DNA from: Deltaproteobacteria bacterium
GTDB lineage: Bacteria; Desulfobacterota; G020345765
Direction: 5' to 3'
Length of the DNA stretch: 34,815 nt
Assembly (NCBI GenBank): GCA_020345765.1
Contig: CP070770.1
Span: 2,802,551-2,837,365, forward strand
Of this stretch, positions 7,044 to 17,392 are shown piece after piece. The position numbers were made by a program, and so were the translations under genes. Position 1 is the stretch's first letter. Every line of letters starts with the position of its first letter. A model generated the notes under the pieces. That model had not been told where the DNA came from, ran no database searches, and worked only from the letters and a program-made list of their open reading frames with translations.

Positions 7044-8537
7044 CTATCCCCGGCTGTAAAATTCGGTAATCTCTGATAATCTCTCGGCAAGCGAAGGCGT
7101 CAGTTGTTCCGGTATTAGCCGCCACAGATAATTACCCCGGACCGTGGCCGGAATATTCATCCGGGCTTCTTTGCCTAACCCGAGAATGTCCTGCATCGGG
7201 ATAATGGCGGTATTGGCCGGTGATCCATGAGCGAGCTTGACGAATTCCCAGTGGATCTCGTTCACTGATAACTCCCGGTCGAGATAACGGAATACCCTTC
7301 TTTTCTCATCCTCGCTCGCCTCGTCCTCAAACCACCCCCTCACCGTATTATTGTCGTGGGTTCCGGTATAAACCACGCAATTCGCTTCGTGATTATGAGG
7401 CAGATAAGGATGCCGGGGATCATCGTTGCCAAAAGCAAAGAGCAGCACCTTCATTCCCGGAAAGCCAAAATATGCCATTGTGTCCCTTACCTCCTGGGTT
7501 ATAATACCGAGGTCTTCCGCAATAATAGGAAGGGAAGGCATTTCTTCAAGCAGTGCCTTAAAAAAATCTTTTCCCGGTCCCCTGATCCATTTCCCGTTAA
7601 TGGCGGTTTTTTCCCCCGCCCGGACTTCCCAGTAAGCAACCAGGCCCCGAAAATGGTCGATCCTTGAGATATCGAAAAGCTTCAGGTTGTGCCTTATCCG
7701 CTGAACCCACCACGAATACCCGGTCTCCTTTATTTTTTTCCATCGGTATATTGGGTTGCCCCAAAGCTGACCGGTTGCGCTGAAGTAATCCGGCGGGACC
7801 CCGGAAACAACAACCGGCCTTCTTTTCTGGTCCAATTTGAATATTTCCGGATTGGCCCAGACATCCGCACTATCATAGTTGACATATATTGCTATGTCTC
7901 CGACAATACGGATACCCTTCCGGTTTCCGTAACTCTTGAGGGCGGACCATTGTCGGGAAAATACATATTGGAGGAATTTTTCCTGTTCGATCTTGTCCCG
8001 TAGCTCTTGCTTGAGTTTCCGCAGGACAGGAATCTTTCGCTCCCGGACAGGGACAGGCCATTCTTTCCAAACTTGTCCTTTAAAATACTCCTTAATTGCG
8101 AGAAAAAGCGTAAAGTCATTGAGCCAATATGAATTCCTTGCGCAGAACCCCCGATAGTCTTTGTTCTTCCGCTTTTTGAAACGCTCAAATGCCCGAGAAA
8201 AAAGCCTGGTTTTATATTCACTCACCTTATCGTAATCAACTACCTCTTGGGGGAAATGGGGTATGGTCTCGATCTCGTCTTTAGTGAGAAATCCTTCCCG
8301 GGACATAAGCTCTGGGCTGATTAGAAGGGTATTCCCAGCGAAAGCGGAAGGGCTGCTGTAAGGGTTATTGCCGCTTAAGAGATCTGTCGGATTCAGCGGT
8401 AAAATCTGCCAGAAGCTCTGCCTGGACCGGGCAAGAAAATCAACGAATCGGTATGCCCAGGGACCCAAGTCACCGATTCCAAAAGGCGAGGGCAGAGAGG
8501 TTATATGAAGCAGGATGCCACTTCCTCTTTTATTCAT
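7044..8537 (-). CDS. malQ: 4-alpha-glucanotransferase (amylomaltase, GH77)
   Basis: A 497-residue GH77 enzyme that transfers alpha-1,4-glucan segments between maltodextrins, recycling the short chains left by phosphorylase and debranching. The N-terminal signature RGSGILLHITSLPSPFGIGDLG is intact. The catalytic residues expected for the family are visible: Asp in RIDHFRG near residue 292, Glu in IIAEDLG near 340 and Asp in GTHDNN near 395. Length is typical. It is the last gene of the treS-pep2, glgB, malQ operon, 45 bases after glgB, and acts in the cytoplasm. Confidence 0.95.
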   Translation of the reverse strand: MNKRGSGILLHITSLPSPFGIGDLGPWAYRFVDFLARSRQSFWQILPLNPTDLLSGNNPYSSPSAFAGNTLLISPELMSREGFLTKDEIETIPHFPQEVVDYDKVSEYKTRLFSRAFERFKKRKNKDYRGFCARNSYWLNDFTLFLAIKEYFKGQVWKEWPVPVRERKIPVLRKLKQELRDKIEQEKFLQYVFSRQWSALKSYGNRKGIRIVGDIAIYVNYDSADVWANPEIFKLDQKRRPVVVSGVPPDYFSATGQLWGNPIYRWKKIKETGYSWWVQRIRHNLKLFDISRIDHFRGLVAYWEVRAGEKTAINGKWIRGPGKDFFKALLEEMPSLPIIAEDLGIITQEVRDTMAYFGFPGMKVLLFAFGNDDPRHPYLPHNHEANCVVYTGTHDNNTVRGWFEDEASEDEKRRVFRYLDRELSVNEIHWEFVKLAHGSPANTAIIPMQDILGLGKEARMNIPATVRGNYLWRLIPEQLTPSLAERLSEITEFYSRG

Positions 8538-8582
8538 GTCTCCTTTTTAATGGCCGGGCTTGGCTATGCAATATAACAACTA

Positions 8583-10562
8583 TTATGGCACTGGAGGTGC
8601 AGATATCTCTTTTTTGAAAACGACTACGGCCAACGGGGGTAGGGTTAAGGAAAGGGAATGGTCTCTGCCGTGGGAAGGGACGGGTGACGCTTCCACACCC
8701 CCAAAGTTGCCCTGGCCGCTGCCCCCGTATACCTCGGCATCGCTGTTCATCATCTCCTTCCAATATCCACCCGCAGGGATGCCGACCCGATAATTATTCC
8801 GGGGCACCGGGGTGAGATTACAGATCACAAGTATCAGGTCCTTGCTTGATTTACCCTTGCGCAGGAAGCTGATCGTGCTTTGCTCCCAATCACCAAGACC
8901 CACCCATTCGAATCCCTCGTTTTCAAAATCCTGCTCATAAAGGGCGGGTTCATTCCGATACAACCAGCTCAATTCCCGCACCCAGCGCTGAATGCCCTGA
9001 TGGGGTGCATATTGCAGAAGATGCCAACTGAGACTGCTTTCGTGGTCCCACTCCTGCCACTGCCCGAGTTCCCCCCCCATGAATAAAAGCTTTTTCCCCG
9101 GATGGGTATAAAGATACCCGAATAGAAGCCGGAGATTGGCAAATTTCTGCCAGTCATCTCCCGGCATTTTTGCGAGAAGGGAGCCTTTCCCGTAAACTAC
9201 TTCATCGTGCGAAAGTGAAAGAATGAAATTTTCCGAGAATGCATACCAGATGCTGAAGGTCAGCTGGTTATGGTGATGCTTGCGGTGGACCGGATCCTTG
9301 GAGAAGTACTCGAGGGTGTCGTGCATCCAGCCCATATTCCACTTCATCCCGAACCCCAGCCCGCCGACATAGGTAGGCCGGGAAACCATCGGCCAGTCCG
9401 TGGATTCCTCCGCGATGGTCTGGACCCCGGGGAAATTGCCGTATACTACCTCATTGAGACGCCGGAGAAAGCTGATGGCTTCCATGTTCTCCCGACCCCC
9501 GTATTCATTAGGAATCCATTCTCCCTCTTCCCGTGAATAATCTAAATAAAGCAGAGAGGCTACCGCGTCCACCCGGAGACCGTCAATATGGTATTTTTCC
9601 AACCAGAAGACGGCGCTGCTGATAAGGAAATTACGCACCTCGTTTCTCCCGTAATTAAATATGTAACTACTCCATTCCGGATGAAACCCCTTTCGCGGAT
9701 CGGCATGCTCATAAAGATGAGAACCGTCGAAGTTGGCAAGACCATGCTCGTCGGAAGGAAAGTGGGAAGGGACCCAATCCAGGATTACACCAATGCCCTG
9801 CTGGTGCAGGTAATCGACGAGATACATAAAGTCCTGGGGCGTGCCGTAGCGACTGGTGGGCGCAAAGTATCCCAGGGTCTGGTATCCCCAGGATCCGTAG
9901 AAAGGGTGTTCCATGACGGGCAGGAGTTCCACATGGGTAAAGCCCATGTCCTTGACATAATCGGCAAGCTGATGGGCCAGTTCCCGGTAAGTAAGAGATC
10001 GTTCGTATTCTTCGGGAACCCGGCGCCAGGAGCCGGGATGGACCTCATAAACGGAGATCGGAGAATTCAAAGCGCTCTTCTCGCTACGATCTCTCATCCA
10101 TTCATGGTCCTCCCACTGATAATCCAGATCCCAGACACAAGAGGCGGTTTTGGGAGCAATCTCCCAGTAAAAGGCTAAGGGGTCCGTCTTGTCAATTTCG
10201 TAATCGTTCAATTTGGAAGTGATGTGATATTTATAAAGCGAACCTTTGGTGATGCCGGGAAGAAATCCTTCCCAGATACCGGAGCCGTCCCATCTGACTC
10301 CCAGGGGATGCGATTCCGGATTCCAGCCGTTAAAATCGCCCACGACCGATACCGTTTCCGCATTTGGCGCCCAGACGGCAAAATGGGTGCCGGCGGCATT
10401 GTCCACCGTTCTGAGGTGGGAACCAAATTTATCAAAGATACGGAAATTGTTTCCCTCTTTGAAAAGATGGATATCGTAATCGGTAATAAGGCTTCGGTCG
10501 TAAATTATCCCCTTCGATTCCCGGCTATTTTTTAATTTACGACTTTTGGTTTCAGTGGTCAT
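8583..10562 (-). CDS. glgB: 1,4-alpha-glucan branching enzyme (GH13)
   Basis: A 659-residue glycogen branching enzyme that makes alpha-1,6 branches. An N-terminal CBM48-like domain ([30 protein letters not shown]) precedes the GH13 barrel. Catalytic residues are visible: the nucleophile Asp in GLRVDAVAS near residue 330, Glu in IAEES near 384 and Asp in LSHDEV near 451. The C-terminal all-beta domain ends in [11 protein letters not shown]. It lies 19 bases downstream of the treS-pep2 fusion and 45 bases upstream of malQ, in one operon. It complements the GlgA/GlgC genes of the neighbouring operon. Confidence 0.95.
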   Translation of the reverse strand: MTTETKSRKLKNSRESKGIIYDRSLITDYDIHLFKEGNNFRIFDKFGSHLRTVDNAAGTHFAVWAPNAETVSVVGDFNGWNPESHPLGVRWDGSGIWEGFLPGITKGSLYKYHITSKLNDYEIDKTDPLAFYWEIAPKTASCVWDLDYQWEDHEWMRDRSEKSALNSPISVYEVHPGSWRRVPEEYERSLTYRELAHQLADYVKDMGFTHVELLPVMEHPFYGSWGYQTLGYFAPTSRYGTPQDFMYLVDYLHQQGIGVILDWVPSHFPSDEHGLANFDGSHLYEHADPRKGFHPEWSSYIFNYGRNEVRNFLISSAVFWLEKYHIDGLRVDAVASLLYLDYSREEGEWIPNEYGGRENMEAISFLRRLNEVVYGNFPGVQTIAEESTDWPMVSRPTYVGGLGFGMKWNMGWMHDTLEYFSKDPVHRKHHHNQLTFSIWYAFSENFILSLSHDEVVYGKGSLLAKMPGDDWQKFANLRLLFGYLYTHPGKKLLFMGGELGQWQEWDHESSLSWHLLQYAPHQGIQRWVRELSWLYRNEPALYEQDFENEGFEWVGLGDWEQSTISFLRKGKSSKDLILVICNLTPVPRNNYRVGIPAGGYWKEMMNSDAEVYGGSGQGNFGGVEASPVPSHGRDHSLSLTLPPLAVVVFKKEISAPPVP

Positions 10563-10581
10563 CCTGATACTTTCCTTAATT

Positions 10582-13500
10582 TTATGAGGAATGCTCCAGG
10601 AAATTCTTTATTACCCGGATCGGGATAATGATCCGCTCCGGCCGGTTATTGAGTTCGTAGCCAAGCTCGTAAACCGCCTTCTCCAAAAGAAATGTCTGGA
10701 GCAAAACCTCTAATTCATTTCTGGTCTTGGGGATAAAAGGAACATCCCCGACGGTATTCAGATACGAATTCAAGAACACTCCGCTGACATAATGATACCA
10801 TGGTTCGATCCATTCCTCCAGCAGCGGGATGTCCTCGGGACGGAGTGAAGAACGGAGGTAAAGGGCACCGTGGGCAGCGTAATGGAATGACCTTATCATG
10901 CTGGCTACATCTTTTAACGGCGAATGTTTTAGCTTTCGCTCGCTCAGCGGCCGGGCCGATTCGCCCTCGAAATCTATAATCACGAAATCCTTGCCTTGAT
11001 AGAGTACCTGGCCGAGATGATAGTTGCCGTGGATTCTTGTCTTCATCGCGCGGATCGTTCCCGTTAAGATCGGTTGTGTGCTGTTTATGATCCTCTGCTC
11101 ATTGGCAATAATCTCTTTCGCTTCGGCCTGAATATCTTCCGGGATCTGTTCCAGGCTCTTGGACAGAGATTGCATGGTTCTGCGAACGAGACTCTGGATA
11201 GACTGTTGGAGTGATTTCTGGTAATGCAAGGAAAACGGCTCCGGGTCAAATGCCCCATCGCCATCGTCACCGGACACTCCCAGGGCAAGATGAAGCTCCG
11301 CGGTCCGCACCCCTAATAATGAAGCCATCTTTAGATACATTACCCCGATCAGGCCCTGCACTATTGGCGGAATTCCCTCAATATCTATATTCAGAAGCGG
11401 GGGATACTCGATGGAGAATTCCTTAAGGTCTTTTCTCATCGATAAAACCCGTTCGAAATAGCCTCTCGCCATATCCAGGGTGTAATCCCAAAGATCACTG
11501 ATATTTTCTACAAATTCCTGAAGCAATGCCACCGTAATCGGCTTCCCTGCTCCCTGCCGGTATTCGATCACACCGGCAAGTTGCGGAACATGAGGAAATC
11601 TCATTCTTTCGGCAAGGTGGGTGGTAATTTCGAGTTCGGGATTTGCCCCTTCGTCCAGGCGACGATAGAGCTTCAGGAAGAAGTTCTTTTCGTAGACTAT
11701 GGAAGTATTGCTCTGCTCCGTCTTAAGGGGATGGGAGCCCAGAGGGAGCTCTTTCCCGGCGAGTAGCTTTTTAAATCCCCGGCTGGAATAGCCGAGGAAT
11801 TCCCCGGTTTTACCCCTGATTCTTTTCTTCTGGGCAATCAGTGACAACATGGTTTGGTGAAATTCTTCGTCGTAAGTGCTGTCATAAAGTATTCCTTCTT
11901 CGTCATCTACCCGCATGAAGGCGATTACACTCTGAGGGGACTCCGCTAAGATCTTTTGCGATCCATTTTTAGGAGCGAAAGATAAGGGCAGAAGATAGAC
12001 TTCTTCCGGTCCTTCGCTGTAGCTGACTGCTATCAGTAGCAAGTGAGGTGCGGAGGGTTTGCTGTTGAGCGGGGCGTCTTCCAGGATTTTGATTTCGCGG
12101 ATGACTTTCGCCTTCGCCCGGAACCAGCGGCAATTTCTGAGATAATTGGTAATGATTTGTCCTTCGAGTTTTTCCCGCTGCTTATCGTCCAGAATGTTTT
12201 CCCACGAACCTTTGACCTTAAGTTTAGCGGAAGGCTCGTCCAACTTTATACTGACCGTTTCCCTTGCCTGCTGTAACAGGAGCCAATAGTGATTATGCGG
12301 TCCTAACATGGTGGTATAGGGCGTATTCTTTATGACCGGGAATTTATTCTGGCTAAAAACCTCCTGAGGAACAAATCCGGCATGCCCGGGAAGGTCAAGC
12401 TCGACAACCTGGGAAAATCTCGAAAGGTTGACCAGCACGAGCATCTTTTCATCCTGATATTGACGCATAAACGCCAATACCTTGGGGTTGTTCGATGTGA
12501 GGATTTCGAAACTCCCTCTTCCGAAAGATTTAAAGCGCTTCCTCATTGCGATAACTCTTCTCGTCCACCAGAGCAGGGAAGAAAGATTCTTCTCCTGATT
12601 CTCCGCATTTACCGCCTCGTAGTGATATTCCGGGTCAATGATTACCGGCAGATAAAGCTGCTGAGGATTCACCCTCGAAAATCCCGCGTTTTTATCCGGG
12701 CTCCATTGCATCGGTGTCCGCACCCCGTTTCTGTCACCTAAGTAATAATTATCACCCATACCGATCTCATCGCCGTAATAGATTATCGGAGTTCCGGGCA
12801 GGGAAAACAGGAGGATATTCATGAGCTCTATCCTTCTCCTATTATTGCTCAGTAGAGGGGCCAGCCGGCGCCGGATACCAAGGTTTATTTTTGCCCGGGG
12901 ATCCTTTGCGTATGCCCGATACATGTAGTCTCGTTCTTCGTCCGTAACCATCTCGAGGGTCAGTTCATCGTGATTGCGTAAAAATATTCCCCATTGACAC
13001 GACTCGGCAATGGAAGGCGTAGACTTCAGAATATCGATAATCGGGAAGCTGTCCTCCAATTGCATCGCCATAAATATGCGGGGCATCAACGGGAAGTGGA
13101 AAACCATGTGACACTCGTCACCCGAGCTGAAATAGGCAGAGGCGTCCTCGGGCCACTGGTTGGCTTCCGCCAGGAGCATCTTGTCCTTGAATTTTTTATC
13201 CACATGATCCCTTATTTTTTTCAGGAAATCGTGGGTTTCGGGTAGGTTCTCGCAGTTAGTCCCTTCCCGTTTATAGAGATAGGGCACGGCATCCAGACGC
13301 AACCCGTCTACTCCCAGATTAAACCAGAAATCGATCGCCCGTAATATCGCTTCATGCACATGGGGATTATCGTAGTTCAAGTCGGGCTGATGAGCAAAAA
13401 AACGGTGCCAGTAGTAGGCTTGGGCGATGGGATCCCAGGCCCAATTGGAGGATTCAAAGTCATTGAAAATAACCCGGGCATCTTTATATTTGTCCGGGGT

Positions 13501-13914
13501 ATCGCTCCAGACATAAAATTCTCTTGACTTGGAACCTGGCTTCGCCCGCCTTGCCTGCTGGAACCACTTATGCTCGTTTGAGGTGTGATTCAGAACCAAC
13601 TCCGTGATTACCCGGATTCCGAGCCGGTGGGCGGTTTTCAGGAATTCTCTAAAATCCTTCAGACTGCCGTAGTTGGGATGGATTTCGAAATAGTCGGCGA
13701 TATCATATCCGTCGTCCTTTTGCGGGGAAGGATAGAAAGGGAGGAGCCAAATTGCGGTAATACCGAGTCTCTCCAGGTAACCGAGCTTCTCCGTAAGCCC
13801 CCGGAAATCGCCGATCCCATCGTGGTTACTGTCAGAGAATGCCCGCACATGGAGCTCATAGATGATCGCATCCTTATACCACAAAGGATCATCTTCAAGA
13901 CATGTTTCTTTCAT
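10582..13914 (-). CDS. treS: Trehalose synthase / maltokinase fusion (TreS-Pep2)
   Basis: A 1110-residue bifunctional protein. The N-terminal ~550 residues are trehalose synthase (GH13_16), which interconverts maltose and trehalose: [26 protein letters not shown], catalytic Asp in [12 protein letters not shown] near residue 204, Glu in LLAEANQW near 247 and Asp in RNHDEL near 312. The C-terminal half is maltokinase (Pep2/Mak), which makes maltose-1-phosphate. It has a kinase-like core with FFLKLYRRL near residue 738 and the catalytic [10 protein letters not shown] followed by IIDFEGE near 963-985. Such fusions are known in many bacteria. The usual consumer of maltose-1-phosphate, GlgE, is not in this window. 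The start is ATG, 70 bases from a predicted promoter start. Confidence 0.93.
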   Translation of the reverse strand: MKETCLEDDPLWYKDAIIYELHVRAFSDSNHDGIGDFRGLTEKLGYLERLGITAIWLLPFYPSPQKDDGYDIADYFEIHPNYGSLKDFREFLKTAHRLGIRVITELVLNHTSNEHKWFQQARRAKPGSKSREFYVWSDTPDKYKDARVIFNDFESSNWAWDPIAQAYYWHRFFAHQPDLNYDNPHVHEAILRAIDFWFNLGVDGLRLDAVPYLYKREGTNCENLPETHDFLKKIRDHVDKKFKDKMLLAEANQWPEDASAYFSSGDECHMVFHFPLMPRIFMAMQLEDSFPIIDILKSTPSIAESCQWGIFLRNHDELTLEMVTDEERDYMYRAYAKDPRAKINLGIRRRLAPLLSNNRRRIELMNILLFSLPGTPIIYYGDEIGMGDNYYLGDRNGVRTPMQWSPDKNAGFSRVNPQQLYLPVIIDPEYHYEAVNAENQEKNLSSLLWWTRRVIAMRKRFKSFGRGSFEILTSNNPKVLAFMRQYQDEKMLVLVNLSRFSQVVELDLPGHAGFVPQEVFSQNKFPVIKNTPYTTMLGPHNHYWLLLQQARETVSIKLDEPSAKLKVKGSWENILDDKQREKLEGQIITNYLRNCRWFRAKAKVIREIKILEDAPLNSKPSAPHLLLIAVSYSEGPEEVYLLPLSFAPKNGSQKILAESPQSVIAFMRVDDEEGILYDSTYDEEFHQTMLSLIAQKKRIRGKTGEFLGYSSRGFKKLLAGKELPLGSHPLKTEQSNTSIVYEKNFFLKLYRRLDEGANPELEITTHLAERMRFPHVPQLAGVIEYRQGAGKPITVALLQEFVENISDLWDYTLDMARGYFERVLSMRKDLKEFSIEYPPLLNIDIEGIPPIVQGLIGVMYLKMASLLGVRTAELHLALGVSGDDGDGAFDPEPFSLHYQKSLQQSIQSLVRRTMQSLSKSLEQIPEDIQAEAKEIIANEQRIINSTQPILTGTIRAMKTRIHGNYHLGQVLYQGKDFVIIDFEGESARPLSERKLKHSPLKDVASMIRSFHYAAHGALYLRSSLRPEDIPLLEEWIEPWYHYVSGVFLNSYLNTVGDVPFIPKTRNELEVLLQTFLLEKAVYELGYELNNRPERIIIPIRVIKNFLEHSS

Positions 13915-13990
13915 TTCTGTATACCTGCAATCCTTCGGTGTTTACGACAAACCCTTTTACCAAGCACGGAAATGATCCCTTTTACCGTAA

Positions 13991-14019
13991 ATTTTAACAG
14001 TAAGTGCATATTTCGTCAA
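13991..14019 (-). promoter_or_regulatory. Sigma70 promoter of the treS-pep2/glgB/malQ operon
   Basis: The - strand carries TTGACG (14019-14014), a 17-base spacer and TAAAAT (13996-13991), preceded by TG one base away, making an extended -10. Ten of twelve core bases match consensus. Transcription would begin near 13984, leaving a leader of about 70 bases before the treS ATG. Confidence 0.7.
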
Positions 14020-14146
14020 TGTTAAACCTGCCCGGAAGATACCCGAAAATCCTATCGGTTCCCTCTCTCGGACATCGGTTCCTATATTCTCCTAAAAAGG
14101 TGAAAGGGAAATATGAGATGAGAATGACTTTACTGAACGACCGGAA

Positions 14147-14197
14147 ATTGCTTCGTGAGACCTAATATTGCTCCGTCGCCAATGCTCCTCGCAATGA
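14147..14197. repeat. Degenerate dispersed repeat (ATTGCTTCG ... CTCGCAATGA type)
   Basis: This stretch begins ATTGCTTCGTGAGA and ends CAATGCTCCTCGCAATGA. It resembles a common short intergenic repeat whose reverse reads TCATTGCGAGGAGC...GCAAT. It lies between the end of galT and the treS promoter. The surrounding region 13915-14254 has no credible gene: it holds the treS leader and promoter, this repeat and unassigned sequence. Confidence 0.5.
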
Positions 14198-14254
14198 AGG
14201 GTGGAGTGCGGTATTGAACGATGTAAATCTGAGGGGGTGCCACCGGGCAGTTCT

Positions 14255-15253
14255 TCATCCTGTCGGGATTTCCCGTAAATACCTGGTGGCGTCTTCGGGA
14301 GAGACGGTATTGATGTAAAAGCCCGTGCCCCATTCGAACCCGGCGACCTTGCTGAGCCTCGGGATGAACTCGAAATGCCAGTGATAATGCTCGTTCCCAT
14401 CGGTCCGCAGGGGCGAGTTATGGAGCAGAAAATTATACGCCGGGTTGCTGAGCGCCTTATCGATCTTATAGGTCACGTTCGCGAAGAGCTCGGCGAGCTG
14501 GAAGAGCCGACCGTCATCCTCCGTCTCATAGTTTAAGCTGTGCCGCTTGGGCAGGATCCACAGCTCGAACGGGAACCGGGCAGCATAGGGGGAAAGCGCA
14601 ATGAACGATTCGTTCTCCTCGACGACCCTCACGCCCGCTGATATCTCGTGCCTGATTATATCGCAGTAGATGCATCTCTCCTTCAACTCGTAATAAGAAC
14701 GGCAGGCGGCGATCTCCTCGTGGACCCGCTTGGGAACGATGGGCAGGGCAATCAACTGGGAGTGGCTGTGCTCCAGCGAGGCACCCGCCGACTTGCCGCG
14801 ATTCTTGAAAACAACAATGTATCGGAATCTAATATCATTCTTCAGGTCAAGAACCCGCTCCCGGTAAACCTTGAAGATGTCCCTCACATGCTCCTTCGGC
14901 AGGGTATAGAACTGGCTCTTATGGACCGGCGAATCAATAATGACCTCGTGGGCGCCGATCCCGCCCATCTTGTCGTAAATCCCCACCCCCTCCTTATCCA
15001 ACTCCCCTTCCACCCGCAGGGCGGGATATTTGTTGGGGACCACCCGGATCTCCCAGCCGGGCCCGTCCGGCGGGCTGTCCCCCCGGTAGGCCATGATTTC
15101 CGTCGGGGTCTTCTTTTCGTGCCCGGGACAGAACGGGCAGAAACCCGAAGAAGAAAATTCGGGCTCGGCCTCGAAATCGGAGGGTCTCCTTGCCCTCTCC
15201 GTGGCCACGATCACCCAGCGGCCGATAATCGGGTCCCTTCTCAGTTCCGTCAT
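14255..15253 (-). CDS. galT: Galactose-1-phosphate uridylyltransferase family protein
   Basis: A 332-residue HIT-superfamily nucleotidyltransferase. An N-terminal zinc motif has Cys39 and Cys42 (CPFCPGHE). The active-site segment near residue 160 reads GASLEHSHSQ, with the family's H-x-H pair; the middle residue is Ser where GalT usually has Pro. The C-terminal NEHYHWHFEFIPR is the second metal or structural signature. Classical GalT swaps uridylyl groups between UDP-glucose and galactose-1-phosphate. No galK or galE is present here, and the gene ends a glycogen synthesis operon 19 bases after GH57. A role handling UDP- or ADP-glucose rather than galactose is possible and is inference. Confidence 0.82.
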   Translation of the reverse strand: MTELRRDPIIGRWVIVATERARRPSDFEAEPEFSSSGFCPFCPGHEKKTPTEIMAYRGDSPPDGPGWEIRVVPNKYPALRVEGELDKEGVGIYDKMGGIGAHEVIIDSPVHKSQFYTLPKEHVRDIFKVYRERVLDLKNDIRFRYIVVFKNRGKSAGASLEHSHSQLIALPIVPKRVHEEIAACRSYYELKERCIYCDIIRHEISAGVRVVEENESFIALSPYAARFPFELWILPKRHSLNYETEDDGRLFQLAELFANVTYKIDKALSNPAYNFLLHNSPLRTDGNEHYHWHFEFIPRLSKVAGFEWGTGFYINTVSPEDATRYLREIPTG

Positions 15254-15272
15254 GTTTCACCACCTGTCATTT

Positions 15273-17390
15273 TCATACCACCCACTCTTCCTCCTCGATC
15301 CTTTTACCCAGGAAAAGAAAGGAGATCTCTCCCGTGTAAGGTATCCGGTCCCGCAGGGTACCGTCATCATATAACTCAAGGTAGAATTTTACCTCGTCTC
15401 CCAGGTCAAGTCCCAATTTATCACCGGGGATACCGATCTCGATCGCCTCCTCCACCTTTACCGAATGGAGCCGGACCTCCTGCGAGTCATCCCCCTTAAC
15501 CGTCACTTCCCGGTCAACCACATAGAGCTCGACCACCCTGGCCTGCCCATCGCCGATAACCAGCCTTATCCTCGCCCGCCCCTCTCCCCCCTTCAGCCCC
15601 TCATTGAAGTCGATCCGGAAATACAGGTTCACCTCGTCAAAGCCGTAATAGACCTCCTCGAAGATGATCTCACTAAGCGACATCGACCCCCGGTGCATCC
15701 TGCTGCGGTATAATCCCGCATCCTTCCACTCGTAGAAGGAGGTCTCCCTCCCGTCGATCACCGGCCGGACCAGCCCCTTCGGCTTGTCGTATCCTGCCTG
15801 GATCTGCTTGATGGGATTCCGGAGAAACTGGGGCACCTCTTCCCCCAGACTCCGGTAGATCTGGCTCAGGTTCTCCCGGAAGAGCAGATCGAAATCGAGG
15901 GCATTGACCGAGAAGAACTCGTCCCCCCACCACCAGAACCAGTCGCTCCCCTCGGCAATGTAAAAGAGCTCCCACAGATCGTCGTAATTTGCCGGGCGAT
16001 GCTTCTCCCGGAGATACTGCTCCAGGAATTTCCGAACCCTGCCCAGTGCCTCCCATCCGCGCCGGTCCTCTTCGTGCCCGATCCAAATACTGAAATTCCG
16101 GTTTATCCACGAGCCGGTCGCCAGGCTCTCGAACCTTGCACTCGGCCTCTTCTCCCGGATGAAATCCCCTACCCTCACGGTCTTGATATTTCTCTCGCTC
16201 AGCCGTGTCAATAACTCCCTTAAAAACCCGGCTCCGCTCTCCTCGTAATTCACCCAGGGGTTCTCCCCGTCCAGTATTATGCTCAGGAGCGGCCGCTCGA
16301 TCCCGGACTGCGCGGCAATCCTCTCCACGTTGCTCAGGAAATCGTCGACCGCCTCCCCCGGAGAGATATTATAATAGCTGAAGCCTATCTTGTCGGAAAG
16401 CCCCCGGTCGCGGAAGATCATGACCAGCTCCTCCCCATCCCTTCCCACCTGATAAGGACGATAAAGTGCTCCCCGCTCACAACTTCCGAGCGAATTCTCC
16501 AGGATGCCCTCGTCGGTGGCCAGCCACTCTATTCCCTCGGCCCTCAGCACCTCCAGGATCTCGGGGCACACCCCGCCCTCCGGGGGCCAGAACCCCAGAG
16601 GCCTCCTGCCCCATACCTCCTCGTGGAACCGGGCCGCCTTCCCCACCTGGGCCCGGACATCCTCCGGGCAGGAGAACCTCTCGGGGAGGATCACGTCTGG
16701 CTGACATCGCCGGGAGAAATCGGTATCGTAAACCAGGGGCAGGATCGGATGATAGAAGCCGCTGGTGGTGATCTCGATCCTTTCCTCCGCCAGAAGCCTC
16801 TGGTAGATCGGGATAACCTTGTTCAGCACCTCTAACTGGATACGGACGATCGCATCCCGGTCAGAGGGAGTAAAACCGTGATCCTTCGCGATCAGCTCCT
16901 TAAGCTCGGGGTATTCCTCTTTTGCGTAGTAACCGAACCAGGTCAGGTTAAACCAGACCTGGAGGTCAAGCAGGTCCTGCTCGGAGAACCTGCCGATACA
17001 TTTACCCAGCTCTTTCTCGTGCGACCGGCGCAAGTTCCAGAGCCTCAGGAAACCGGGGTAGGGCTTTATCATCCAGGTAAAATTGCAGCTGAAGAAGTTC
17101 TCCAGGATGAACAGCCTCTCCTCTTCCTCCAGCTCGGAGGGTTCCTTCCGGGTGATCCGGAGGTATCTCTCGTGGGGGTCCCGGCCGTACTCGTCCAGTT
17201 GTTTTAAGAGCGAGGGCACGAAATTGAAATTCATCTTTATCCCGGGGAAATCGTCCAGGACCTTTCCGAGATCGTAATATGCCCTTACCCCGTGCAGCCT
17301 CACCCACGGGAGAACGAACTCTCCCCGTTCCGGGTGCCGGTAGTAAGGCTGGTGAAAATGCCAGAGGAAGGCGATTGCGGTTTCTTTCAT
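15273..17390 (-). CDS. Glycoside hydrolase family 57 protein (alpha-amylase / glucanotransferase-like)
   Basis: A 705-residue GH57 enzyme acting on alpha-glucans. The family start KETAIAFLWHFHQPYYRH (His in HFHQP) is intact. GFWPPEGGVCPEIL near residue 264 carries the likely catalytic Glu, and LSIILDGENPWVNY near residue 373 the likely catalytic Asp. Beyond ~residue 500 a beta-rich C-terminal domain is present, longer than in GH57 branching enzymes. The exact activity (amylase, amylopullulanase or 4-alpha-glucanotransferase) is not decidable here. It starts two bases after the glgC stop and precedes galT by 19 bases, so it is part of the glgA operon. No signal peptide is seen, so it acts in the cytoplasm. 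Confidence 0.88.
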   Translation of the reverse strand: MKETAIAFLWHFHQPYYRHPERGEFVLPWVRLHGVRAYYDLGKVLDDFPGIKMNFNFVPSLLKQLDEYGRDPHERYLRITRKEPSELEEEERLFILENFFSCNFTWMIKPYPGFLRLWNLRRSHEKELGKCIGRFSEQDLLDLQVWFNLTWFGYYAKEEYPELKELIAKDHGFTPSDRDAIVRIQLEVLNKVIPIYQRLLAEERIEITTSGFYHPILPLVYDTDFSRRCQPDVILPERFSCPEDVRAQVGKAARFHEEVWGRRPLGFWPPEGGVCPEILEVLRAEGIEWLATDEGILENSLGSCERGALYRPYQVGRDGEELVMIFRDRGLSDKIGFSYYNISPGEAVDDFLSNVERIAAQSGIERPLLSIILDGENPWVNYEESGAGFLRELLTRLSERNIKTVRVGDFIREKRPSARFESLATGSWINRNFSIWIGHEEDRRGWEALGRVRKFLEQYLREKHRPANYDDLWELFYIAEGSDWFWWWGDEFFSVNALDFDLLFRENLSQIYRSLGEEVPQFLRNPIKQIQAGYDKPKGLVRPVIDGRETSFYEWKDAGLYRSRMHRGSMSLSEIIFEEVYYGFDEVNLYFRIDFNEGLKGGEGRARIRLVIGDGQARVVELYVVDREVTVKGDDSQEVRLHSVKVEEAIEIGIPGDKLGLDLGDEVKFYLELYDDGTLRDRIPYTGEISFLFLGKRIEEEEWVV

Positions 17391-17392
17391 AC

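Noticed and set aside
9588-10178. Open frame of 196 codons antisense to glgB
   Set aside because: It is the mirror of the conserved GH13 barrel and has no Shine-Dalgarno or domain.
14648-15499. Open frame of 283 codons antisense to galT and the GH57 end
   Set aside because: It spans two well-supported genes on the other strand, and its residues are Pro/Arg-rich without any motif.
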